IMG/VR virus record: IMGVR_UViG_3300023184_004591 | Span: 1-64,000 of that record | DNA: 64,000 nucleotides | Direction: 5' to 3' (one strand) | Source of the DNA: a virus | Shown: one piece after another, positions 19,701 through 26,388 of the stretch | Numbering within the stretch: position 1 is the first letter of the stretch | How the letters are laid out: each line of letters starts with the position of its first letter | Position numbers and translations under genes: made by a program | Notes under the pieces: generated by a model | Seen by the model: only the letters and a program-made list of their open reading frames with translations | What the model was told of the DNA's origin: nothing | Database searches by the model: none

Positions 19701-21839
19701 TGAATCAACAATTGAATCGACTCTTTGTTTTGCAACACCCGCCAATTGTTTCTGAATAATAGTATTCATAATTGCAGGGTGATCGACAACAATCTTCCAA
19801 CTTATACTACCCTTTCTTGAAGTGTTCTTATACGTATAAATTGGTTCAGGTCTACCCAAGAATGGAGTTTCTGAAAAGTTAGGCGTACTATCATCACTAA
19901 ATGAAATATCATATGGTGGAAACCACATGACTCTACCACCGTTTGGTCCTTTTTCACAAACAGGTAAATCATCGTAAGTAAACCCAGGTCTGTCTGAAGT
20001 TCTCCACGCTAAGTTCTCAATAGAGAACATATATTTTTTAACTTTGTTGTCAACAATGTTTGTTGATCCCGGATTCTTAAGTGGGGCAATGTTAAGATTA
20101 TATGTCTTATCTAAAACTGAATATGAGAATTTTCTACCTTCAGTTGTTATACCATCACTTTTTTGTAAGTCAGCATATGTGAAGTAAGGTGTGTCCTTTT
20201 GGAACACTCTACAGTACTCAATACCCGCTTGAGATCCATCGGTCTGATCCTTATAAGATAATACCATAGAACCCTTTGTCATCTCTTTGTACCCATCGTT
20301 GAATACCTTTGATACTTGGTTAATCGCATTACCTACGTGTTTTAATCTTGCTTGTCCTTGTACTTGATCAGCAGATTCAATAAGTCTTTGTGTTTTATCT
20401 AAGATTGAATCCCCTTTGAAATCAATATCCGTTGATTGGTATCTACCATAATCACTTTTAATTGTTTCAAATTCATTATCTAATCTTGTAGGGACCCCAC
20501 CAGGACCTACTTTAAATCCTGCGTTGTCTTTATATTTTGGTGATGTCCAAACAAATTGACCATCTATACCACCACCATCGGTGTATGATTTCCCTTTTAA
20601 ACCAAATTGTAATTGAGCTTCATTACCTTCGTATAGAATACCAAGTTCTTGTGGGCCATAAACAATAGTTTGTACTTGTCTACCATTTTTTCCAATTGGA
20701 ACTTGATTAGCAGGTGAATCAATTTGTGAAGGTTCTGAATTAGGACTACCTACATAATATCCACCACTTTGTGACTTATTTTGATCAAATAATCTATCAA
20801 TTGCAGTTGTTGCACCTTGTATAATACCTCTACTATATGACGGTCTATATTTGTTGTAATCTAAACTTGAAAATAATACTGATCTTTGTCCAAACCCTGT
20901 GTTTGCAACAAATATTTCAGAAGGATTCTTAAATTTATTTAAGATTGGTCCTAAAAATCCACCCGTTAAATTATTCGCAACATTTAACGCCGCCTCAGTT
21001 TGTGGGTTATCAATAAATGATTCATTAAAATAATCACCAGGGATAAACGATACGGGGAAGTAAGTTCCCGTTAATCTATTTGCCAATGTAACCGAAGCGG
21101 TTATTGGGTTCTCAGGTACCGTAATTCTCCAATTTTTTGTAAAGAATGGTTGTTTACCTGTTGCAACCATACTCGCACTAAACGGGTCTTGTAGTGAATC
21201 TAAATTAACACTTCCAACACTAGCTTGTAATATTTCACTTGCAATTCTCTCCTCAAATAAACTTTTAAGTTGAGCAGCACCAATCTTTGCTAAATAGGTA
21301 TCTTGAGATAATGGACCGTTACTTCCATTTGGGTTATTACTGAAAATTATTTCGTATGGTGAATATGATGATGTTACAAACGTTGAGGGATCCCAATATG
21401 GCGTATACATTTTAGGATTACCAACCACATCGGTTATAATAACTAAATCTTTGTATCCACCTTCAGGTCCATAAATATTTTGTACGTATGCGGCATCAAT
21501 ATAAAACTCATTAACTAAATCTAATACTGTGTCGGTAGGTGCGTATGGTCCTGAATTTGAGTCCACAGGTAGTGGTGCTCCCGGCACAGAATATTTCCCA
21601 TCGTAGCCACCTTCAGGTCCGTATTCATTAAGCGAATACATACTATCGGCAAGTTGATTTGTAGAAATTAAACCATTTGGTGAGTCAATAACATTTGCAA
21701 CAGATATATTAGTTTCGTAATTAACACTATTACTACTAGGAGAATAAGATCCTGGTACCGAATATGGTTGTAAATTACGGGCTAATAATATATCCCTAAA
21801 ATTTGACGAAGATGCAAACGATAATGTACTATCTGACAT
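16788..21839 (-). CDS. Giant baseplate protein (1683 aa) with an OmpA-like domain
   Basis: The N-terminus has two YGPEGGY motifs (residues about 72 and 124). Residues about 870-960 resemble the OmpA C-terminal peptidoglycan-binding fold: VVLTLRGSASAPATVGYN, then KLSQRRVDTVQKWF. The conserved Arg is present, but the Asp that contacts diaminopimelate is replaced by Ser/Ala. A Thr/Pro-rich linker (about 965-1090) separates this from a C-terminal half that again looks like a tail-tube/baseplate fold (RPGQTIPIIGPDGRP, ILILRMGDFYNSKIVPNSL). It lies between the tape-measure and gp53-like genes, so baseplate location is likely. No single T4 homologue is evident. Confidence 0.82.
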   Translation of the reverse strand: MSDSTLSFASSSNFRDILLARNLQPYSVPGSYSPSSNSVNYETNISVANVIDSPNGLISTNQLADSMYSLNEYGPEGGYDGKYSVPGAPLPVDSNSGPYAPTDTVLDLVNEFYIDAAYVQNIYGPEGGYKDLVIITDVVGNPKMYTPYWDPSTFVTSSYSPYEIIFSNNPNGSNGPLSQDTYLAKIGAAQLKSLFEERIASEILQASVGSVNLDSLQDPFSASMVATGKQPFFTKNWRITVPENPITASVTLANRLTGTYFPVSFIPGDYFNESFIDNPQTEAALNVANNLTGGFLGPILNKFKNPSEIFVANTGFGQRSVLFSSLDYNKYRPSYSRGIIQGATTAIDRLFDQNKSQSGGYYVGSPNSEPSQIDSPANQVPIGKNGRQVQTIVYGPQELGILYEGNEAQLQFGLKGKSYTDGGGIDGQFVWTSPKYKDNAGFKVGPGGVPTRLDNEFETIKSDYGRYQSTDIDFKGDSILDKTQRLIESADQVQGQARLKHVGNAINQVSKVFNDGYKEMTKGSMVLSYKDQTDGSQAGIEYCRVFQKDTPYFTYADLQKSDGITTEGRKFSYSVLDKTYNLNIAPLKNPGSTNIVDNKVKKYMFSIENLAWRTSDRPGFTYDDLPVCEKGPNGGRVMWFPPYDISFSDDSTPNFSETPFLGRPEPIYTYKNTSRKGSISWKIVVDHPAIMNTIIQKQLAGVAKQRVDSIVDSFFAGCTKYDMYELGIKFNTIPTRDLFTYQQILNNPRLTNEELGQVAFEIPVDSKLTTTGDASGTDGQQLKVGDTSTVTNATSTLQDSDILKEFINYAFYFENDCPECYGTYATTSSKPFDSWYDSYIPKQNTTYVTKAPAKVYVGSQEFTKEGVQTFFNNVIKNNFEKLKTVFLDKLKEIIIDKNGSVVLTLRGSASAPATVGYNKKLSQRRVDTVQKWFKNQKLGDKLISELDEKQFKIIIETQGETEIVTVGNGNSSTSTTGTTYNSAEVSPVNGVSVNCSTNITTTPSVNPTGGDIAGASSNSAAQWWSVPAMACRRVALTKIEAKVPPDPTPVEPPKVTTDKTTTDPSKVETPGNTSNTIKPSPNLRIEQKIKEGISKKILRFLFSECDYFEVIKESDPMIYDSIKQKIKYFNPAFHSTTPEGLNARLTFLNQCMRPGQTIPIIGPDGRPKYNDALNTSFGAPPILILRMGDFYNSKIVPNSLSITYDPITFDLNPEGIGVQPMIAKVTMAFNFIGGHGLKEPVEELQNALSFNYYANTEIYDERATATESTEARDKYMVEKILANQPKVTTANVVNQQPKRGGEAIGTISGEEDIDYTKFVTDYWNSTKEYFEAYVNTNATIGKNYNIGILDLLYKDKNYSKGTAEFTPEIEVPIYGKPSEVEDKLEKLFNKVNGDISQRNDPFMQIVVNNDQSITNSDKREIENKLKEYVTGIKPDFITNVSNSVNDLVLLQQDYIQYIRKANLVLSKTDGIMNSNNEPDVYDISGVADSFTQLQTYLKKITDKHIEFYGPENVVKKDDLLYLNEDPYKKISCTFNDASGGLGGTGVEKQRDIIVNNDEKNRFYQVMANIFNDENSRNELKTFILNGQYGNIQEVTKVVDLAVSGCATLFNPYTDFNKTKYDGIKNNPLYKTLITSPIDDKVKFGLKYKKVSGTSQQKKVIKDLYSNVNVNNKEKTFDGKIKFN

Positions 21840-21851
21840 ACTTTTTTATTA

Positions 21852-21858
21852 ATAAATA
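21852..21858 (-). promoter_or_regulatory. TATTTAT element before the 1683-aa baseplate gene
   Basis: The sense strand reads GGTATTTATTAATAAAAAAG, with the core ending 12 nt before the ATG at 21839. No Shine-Dalgarno is present. Confidence 0.5.
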
Positions 21859-21903
21859 CCTTGAGAATTTTTTTATAGAAAACATAATTCTAAGAATTTT
21901 CTA

Positions 21904-23847
21904 TTATGGTGTTGTAAGTAACCCTGAGTTTGAAGTTGATGACCATTTTTCAAATGATGCCTTTTTATTAGGGTCTTGTAAAAACCTATTCATATATTTG
22001 TTCCATGATTCTTCTTCTTGAGCATTCATTCCAGTTCCACCAAATTCAACAGTATGTTTAACCTCACCACTAACAGTTGTTTTTGTTTCCTTAGAACCAC
22101 CTGTTTTGAATTGTTCGATAAGTGATTCTATTTGTTTTGTGAATGGTGAATTAGGATCCATCACTATTTGGGTTGGTTGTACACCAAGTGGTGAATATAT
22201 TTTACTTACCTCATTAGTTACATCCCCCACTGTTTTAACCCCAGCAGTTCCCGCACCTACAACAATATTACCCGCAATTTTTACAAGACTATCTTTAACC
22301 GAAGTTAACGATGATTCAACAGTTTCCCAAGTACTCTTACCTTGAAGGAATCTAACCATTTCTTTTTCTAATGGACTAGTCATCTCCGTTGCGGCACCTC
22401 TTACATTTTCAGTTGTGATACCTTGAGTTAAATTTGTGGTTGTTATTGCTGCGGCTTTATTTATAACATTATAGAACCTATCCATCGTTGGAGTAGTTGC
22501 CTTACCAAGGCTTACCGCCACTTTACTACCACTTAAAGATTTGTTAATTTGTTCTAAAGTAGTTAATTGATCTAAAGCAATTTGTTCAATTGTTTTATCT
22601 TGGTTGGCTTGTTGTTCTCTTAATTTAGTAATTTGATCCGCAGTTAAATCTTTAACATTAATGTCATCCATTTTACCCGTAATGTCATTTTTAATTTGGA
22701 GTACCGCTTCACCACCTTTCATTTGGGCCATATTAGCAATTAACATTTTATCCTCCTCAGATGACGCCAAACTTGGGAATTTAATTTTACTCATCTTCAT
22801 GTCCAAGTCCGCACTCTTAATTGACATATTTGCTAATTCAGATGCACTCATACCCATCGCTTCAGCAACTTCTCTTAACCTACGTTTTGCACCAGGTAAA
22901 ATTTCAAAACCTGAACCATCCGCTTTCAATTTGGTAAATTCTTTAGAAACGTTAATCATTTCTTTTTGTAGTGCTTCAGGATCATTTTGAGCCAAATCCA
23001 TCGCCTTCAATGGGTCTAATAATGCACTACTTGAAACACCCAAACGTTGTAACGCTGCCGACATCTCAATTGCCTTTTCAGGTGACATTAATTTTTCTGC
23101 AAGGTCAAATGTTTTACCCATATCAATCCCTAACATAGTTGCTTGTGAGGCCATCTTAGCCAAACCTTTTACCCCCGTATCAAAATTAAATAAATTAATT
23201 TGTTTTAAATTACTAACAACTAAACCTGAAACTGCCTGAACATTAACACCAACACTTTTAGCATAATTTGCAACTTCAGCCATTCTATCACCAACATCAT
23301 ATAGTGACATACCAACACCTTTAAATTCCAACGCTAATTTACTTGCACTTACACCGGCAACATTAGACGCCGCCGCCATCTCAACAAGAGCCTCTTTACC
23401 TAATGAAGTATTAATACCCAATTCCTGTGGTATTTCTGTCATCGCCTTTAATGCCTTATCTTCACTAACCCCAAGTTTGATCATTTCAGGTAACGCATCA
23501 GCAATAGTTGTCTTCATTTCAGCCATTCTAGCCTGACCAAGACCCAACGAATTTGCCATTTCTTGAGCCTTATCCCTTAAATAATTTGCCCCCGTAAAAT
23601 TTGTTGGATCCGCAGCGTTTTGAAAGTCCTTAAGTACTTGGGTTAATGCAACTCCATTTTCAGTAAGACTACCTGTAACCTCAGTTATGTACGTGTCTTC
23701 AGCACCTAAATTGTCACTAGTAACACTAGATTTTTTAGTACTTTTTTCCCCTTCAGATTTACCTTCATTACGAGCATTAGAAACAATTTTTTCTAATTTT
23801 TTAAATTGTTCAGCACTTAAACCTTTAAAATCATCTAATTCACCCAT
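21904..23847 (-). CDS. Tail tape-measure protein
   Basis: 647 residues, mostly Ala/Met/Lys-rich amphipathic helix, as in tape-measure proteins that set tail length inside the tube. The middle (LGINTSLGKEALVEMAAA, VNVQAVSGLVVSNLKQ, AAQLGVS-type repeats such as AALQRLGVSSSALLDPL) matches the helical minor tail/TMP pattern. The length is similar to T4 gp29 (590 aa), consistent with a T4-size tail. It follows the baseplate/chaperone-like pair and precedes the baseplate genes, the usual TMP position. No peptidase or lysozyme domain is visible. Confidence 0.75.
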   Translation of the reverse strand: MGELDDFKGLSAEQFKKLEKIVSNARNEGKSEGEKSTKKSSVTSDNLGAEDTYITEVTGSLTENGVALTQVLKDFQNAADPTNFTGANYLRDKAQEMANSLGLGQARMAEMKTTIADALPEMIKLGVSEDKALKAMTEIPQELGINTSLGKEALVEMAAASNVAGVSASKLALEFKGVGMSLYDVGDRMAEVANYAKSVGVNVQAVSGLVVSNLKQINLFNFDTGVKGLAKMASQATMLGIDMGKTFDLAEKLMSPEKAIEMSAALQRLGVSSSALLDPLKAMDLAQNDPEALQKEMINVSKEFTKLKADGSGFEILPGAKRRLREVAEAMGMSASELANMSIKSADLDMKMSKIKFPSLASSEEDKMLIANMAQMKGGEAVLQIKNDITGKMDDINVKDLTADQITKLREQQANQDKTIEQIALDQLTTLEQINKSLSGSKVAVSLGKATTPTMDRFYNVINKAAAITTTNLTQGITTENVRGAATEMTSPLEKEMVRFLQGKSTWETVESSLTSVKDSLVKIAGNIVVGAGTAGVKTVGDVTNEVSKIYSPLGVQPTQIVMDPNSPFTKQIESLIEQFKTGGSKETKTTVSGEVKHTVEFGGTGMNAQEEESWNKYMNRFLQDPNKKASFEKWSSTSNSGLLTTP

Positions 23848-23861
23848 TGTTAGTTTTTACT

Positions 23862-23868
23862 ATAAATA
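23862..23868 (-). promoter_or_regulatory. TATTTAT element before the tape-measure gene
   Basis: The sense strand reads AAATATTTATAGTAAAAAC, with the core ending 14 nt before the ATG at 23847. Confidence 0.5.
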
Positions 23869-23876
23869 TTTAAGTA

Positions 23877-24065
23877 TTAAGTTTTGGGTGTATTTTCCTC
23901 CACTATCTTATCTAAAAGGTATCTCCTAATATAGGTTGGGAGCCTTAAGAACTCATTATATGATGTCCTTAAGAATTTTGCCAAGTAATAAAATTCGTCT
24001 AATAAAAATTTTGAGTGGTTAGAAGAAAGGCCGAAAAAACTCCACCCCAAAGCTGATGCTAACAT
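23877..24065 (-). CDS. Small tail-assembly (chaperone-like) protein overlapping the gp26/51-like gene, possibly a frameshift extension
   Basis: A 62-codon frame overlapping the last 47 nt of the 254-aa gene. Downstream of the overlap it encodes FLLDEFYYLAKFLRTSYNE followed by a LPTYIRRYLLDKI segment, which looks like a real small phage tail-assembly protein. It has a single ATG (24065) preceded at 9 nt by AGGAG, so internal initiation is possible. Alternatively, a +1 (equivalently -2) shift on the TTTTTT run at 24034-24039 would fuse it to the 254-aa protein. The gene order tube, this pair, tape measure is where tail chaperone G/GT frameshift pairs usually sit. Confidence 0.6.
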   Translation of the reverse strand: MLASALGWSFFGLSSNHSKFLLDEFYYLAKFLRTSYNEFLRLPTYIRRYLLDKIVEENTPKT

Positions 24066-24783
24066 CGACTTTTTCTCCTGATGGGGTGTAAACTGTTTTC
24101 CTTAGATCCAATCTCGGTTCGTTTTCTTTAAGGAAATTTCTTATGAACTTAGAATCACCAATTGGCATATTTTGACAAAATACACTTATTTCATTTCTAT
24201 CAGGACTACCATTTAACTCCAAAATAGTTTTATTTAACCTTGTTGTTATTGTTGGTGCGGTATATCCTGCAGGGTATGAGTCAATTATTTTTGCAATTTC
24301 AATGGTGTCATATAAACTTAACATTTTAAGTTTAACATCCGCCTTTGATTGTGGTAATTTAATAGTAAATGTTCCATCTTCATCAGGTTGTACTTTAGGT
24401 TTTGTAAGATTTAACTCATCCAACATAATAGATGTTTCGAAAGACTGACCATTACTTGGGTCAATAGTTGTAATTTTATATTCAGGTCCAAAAGATGTGT
24501 TACGTAAAAATAAAAGTATTGCTTCAATATCACTTTCTAATAATTCTTCAGGTCTAAGATCTCTTTCGTAAAGTTTATTCCTTAATAAAGGTAATACAAC
24601 ACTCTCATTAATTGTCCTACGAGAATCAATATTAACTAATATGTTCTCATCACTTGCGGTTAAGTAACCAACCTTAACACTTTTCTTTTTTGATTTATAG
24701 AATAAACCACCTGAAGGTAGTGTTACCACATCATGTGGTAAGTTAAAATCCATTTGCCCATGAGCAGCCGTGTCTTGATCCAT
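24019..24783 (-). CDS. T4 baseplate-family protein (gp26/gp51-type) or tail assembly chaperone
   Basis: 254 residues. The N-terminus has the family signature LPSGGLFYKSKKKSVKVGYL, then TASDENILVN and the LLRNKLYERDLRPEELLESD region, as in T4 baseplate-hub-assembly proteins of the gp26/gp51 group. The C-terminal half is beta-rich. T4 gp26 and gp51 are 208 and 249 residues. The gene lies directly between the tail tube and the tape measure, so it may act as a tail assembly chaperone. The last codons contain TTTTTT just before the stop; see the overlapping small gene. Upstream is an A-rich leader with no clear Shine-Dalgarno. Confidence 0.7.
   Translation of the reverse strand: MDQDTAAHGQMDFNLPHDVVTLPSGGLFYKSKKKSVKVGYLTASDENILVNIDSRRTINESVVLPLLRNKLYERDLRPEELLESDIEAILLFLRNTSFGPEYKITTIDPSNGQSFETSIMLDELNLTKPKVQPDEDGTFTIKLPQSKADVKLKMLSLYDTIEIAKIIDSYPAGYTAPTITTRLNKTILELNGSPDRNEISVFCQNMPIGDSKFIRNFLKENEPRLDLRKTVYTPSGEKVDVSISFGVEFFRPFF
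24034..24039 (-). other. Candidate slippery run at the gene overlap
   Basis: GAG TTT TTT CGG in the 254-aa frame. A +1/-2 shift here avoids the stop at 24019 and continues for 50 codons into the small-gene frame. It is not the canonical -1 heptamer. Homopolymer slippage or simple gene overlap are both possible. Confidence 0.35.
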
Positions 24784-24816
24784 TTTTTTATATTTTTTTT
24801 TAATTTATTATCGCAC

Positions 24817-24849
24817 AAAAAACCGTATACACTATAAATGTACACGGTT
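24817..24849 (-). terminator. Rho-independent terminator after the tail tube gene
   Basis: 11-bp stem AACCGTGTACA/TGTATACGGTT (one G-U pair, 7-nt loop) followed on the minus strand by six T. It begins about 20 nt after the tube stop codon, so tube mRNA is probably made in excess of the baseplate mRNAs downstream. Confidence 0.9.
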
Positions 24850-24869
24850 AATATTAAAAGTAAATTTTT

Positions 24870-25358
24870 TTAGTATACTAAAATACAACGGTCCATACGA
24901 ATACTTGAAGTGATTCCTGCAATCTTATCAGAGTCATATGATAATGAACCACCATCATATCCTGTTAACCAAGCTCCTTCTAAAATCCATTTCTCAACAA
25001 CAACTCCTGTTGGGTCTAACATTTCCAAATCCACATTTTTCTTGTATCCTGCAGCATAACCCATACGACCTGTAACAGACTCCGCACATAGACGAATCCA
25101 TTCCATAACCGCTTGAGAAGCCGAAGGTCCAATTGGATCTCTAAACTTAACTGAAATTTCTTCCCAATTGAATCTACCTGCAACATATGTTTCAGTGTTC
25201 AAGAAAGGAATATTAACTGAAGCGATTTTTAATTTAGGTCTCGAAGTACTTTCCACATACCACTCATTAATACCAAGTGATGACGGGAATCTTAGAATCC
25301 AACGGTTTTCACGTTTAGGTTCGTAAGGAATAGGCATTTTCATTAACAAATCAGCCAT
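24870..25358 (-). CDS. Tail tube protein, T4 gp19-like
   Basis: Polymerises into the inner tube through which DNA passes. It has 162 residues; T4 gp19 has 163. The gp19-family layout is visible: basic/aromatic N-terminus (KRENRWILRFPSSLGI), beta strands with VNIPFLNTETYVAG, a W-EEISVKFRDP segment, then MEWIRLC and the C-terminal strand set (LEMLDPTGVVVEKWIL, GAWLTGYDGG). It lies downstream of the sheath gene but is separated from it by a HAD-family gene, and has its own upstream TATTTAT element and a strong terminator. Confidence 0.92.
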   Translation of the reverse strand: MADLLMKMPIPYEPKRENRWILRFPSSLGINEWYVESTSRPKLKIASVNIPFLNTETYVAGRFNWEEISVKFRDPIGPSASQAVMEWIRLCAESVTGRMGYAAGYKKNVDLEMLDPTGVVVEKWILEGAWLTGYDGGSLSYDSDKIAGITSSIRMDRCILVY

Positions 25359-25398
25359 AATTATTTATTTTAGTTTTAAGTTTATTTTAGTTTTTATT

Positions 25399-25405
25399 AT
25401 AAATA
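25399..25405 (-). promoter_or_regulatory. TATTTAT element before the tail tube gene
   Basis: The sense strand reads GATATTTATAATAAAAAC, with the core ending 40 nt before the ATG at 25358. This is one of the longer leaders, and it contains two copies of AAAACTAAAATAAA-like sequence. Confidence 0.5.
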
Positions 25406-25478
25406 TCACGATAATAAAATTTTTCTATTTACTTCCATTTTTTTTGAACATATTCTTATACTAGACCAGACAAACTAG

Positions 25479-26318
25479 TTAATATAATTTCTTTTCTCCT
25501 CCTGAAGTTAAATAGGTCTTTAATATATTATCTTCTTTTTTATCAAAATGTTTCTTCATAGTTTCTACATTTCTTACATCATCATCTGAAAATCCAATAA
25601 ATGGTGTAAAGTAGTTACTAATCTTGTTTTTCATAAATGCCTTTTCTTGTAATGAATGAGATAGTTTTCTCACATAACTCACAAATTCCTCCATTGCATT
25701 TATTTTTCCTTGTTCAGGGTTAGTTGCGGAACCTTCTCCGAAAGACACAGGGTGAAAACGACACATATCTAAGTAAGATCGTATTAGTTGATCTTTAGAT
25801 AATTTCTCTTCATCCGCCAAATCTCTATATTTTAAAAGATTTTTTGCTAACTTGTTTGAATCCAAACCATGTTTATTCTGTTTAATTAATCTATAAACAC
25901 CCTCTTTTAACATGGAAGGTGTATGTCCTCTTGCCGTAACAATTGCAAATATTGACCCATTATTAATTGCCTCCACAAAATCATTCCATGCCGGACCTGT
26001 TGGTGCCGTCATTGCATCTTTTAAAAATTGTTTGTCCCCCAATACTCCGAAATCTCTGAAAGGTTCTTTATCGAAAGATACTATGGTATGTCCTTCATAT
26101 TTAAAAGGTTCTTTACCTATATCAGTTCTATATTCCGCAAAATCTTCTGTTGACATTCCAACACTTTTACCTTTATCATCTTTAAGATAAATTTTTGTTG
26201 GCATAAACATAAGATTATCATCCCAGTCAAATGCGTAATATTTCATTACAGGAGTTTGTCTTTCTTCTATGATTTCGCTAATAATTTGTTTAACAATAAC
26301 TTTATGATAATTTTTCAT
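25479..26318 (-). CDS. HAD-superfamily hydrolase-like protein inserted between sheath and tube genes
   Basis: 279 residues. HAD landmarks are visible: motif I FDWDDNL (Asp nucleophile D31 and D33), motif II IVTARG (Thr), and motif IV GFSDDD. A basic central helical region lies between II and IV. These residues suggest a Mg-dependent phosphatase or related phosphotransferase. The substrate cannot be read from the sequence; polynucleotide, nucleotide and sugar phosphates are all possible. In T4 the sheath and tube genes are adjacent. Here this gene sits between them with its own TATTTAT element and a terminator upstream, so it looks like an added cargo gene. Confidence 0.78.
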   Translation of the reverse strand: MKNYHKVIVKQIISEIIEERQTPVMKYYAFDWDDNLMFMPTKIYLKDDKGKSVGMSTEDFAEYRTDIGKEPFKYEGHTIVSFDKEPFRDFGVLGDKQFLKDAMTAPTGPAWNDFVEAINNGSIFAIVTARGHTPSMLKEGVYRLIKQNKHGLDSNKLAKNLLKYRDLADEEKLSKDQLIRSYLDMCRFHPVSFGEGSATNPEQGKINAMEEFVSYVRKLSHSLQEKAFMKNKISNYFTPFIGFSDDDVRNVETMKKHFDKKEDNILKTYLTSGGEKKLY

Positions 26319-26324
26319 ACACTA

Positions 26325-26331
26325 ATAAATA
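26325..26331 (-). promoter_or_regulatory. TATTTAT element before the HAD-family gene
   Basis: The sense strand reads CTAATATTTATTAGTGTATG. The core ends only 6 nt before the ATG, and the element is palindromic (CTAATA/TATTAG-like). Confidence 0.5.
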
Positions 26332-26341
26332 TTAGGAAAAT

Positions 26342-26368
26342 AAAAAAAGGGGAACTAATTCCCCTTTT
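26342..26368 (-). terminator. Rho-independent terminator after the tail sheath gene
   Basis: Perfect 10-bp stem AAAAGGGGAA/TTCCCCTTTT with a 4-nt loop (TTAG on the sense strand), continuing into a run of seven T on the minus strand. It isolates the sheath transcript, as expected for a major virion protein. Confidence 0.93.
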
Positions 26369-26388
26369 CCTTTAAATTATTTGTTTGA

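Noticed and set aside
21866-21905. Terminator after the tape-measure gene
   Set aside because: A TAGAAAA/TTTTCTA stem exists, but the following bases on the minus strand are A, not T.
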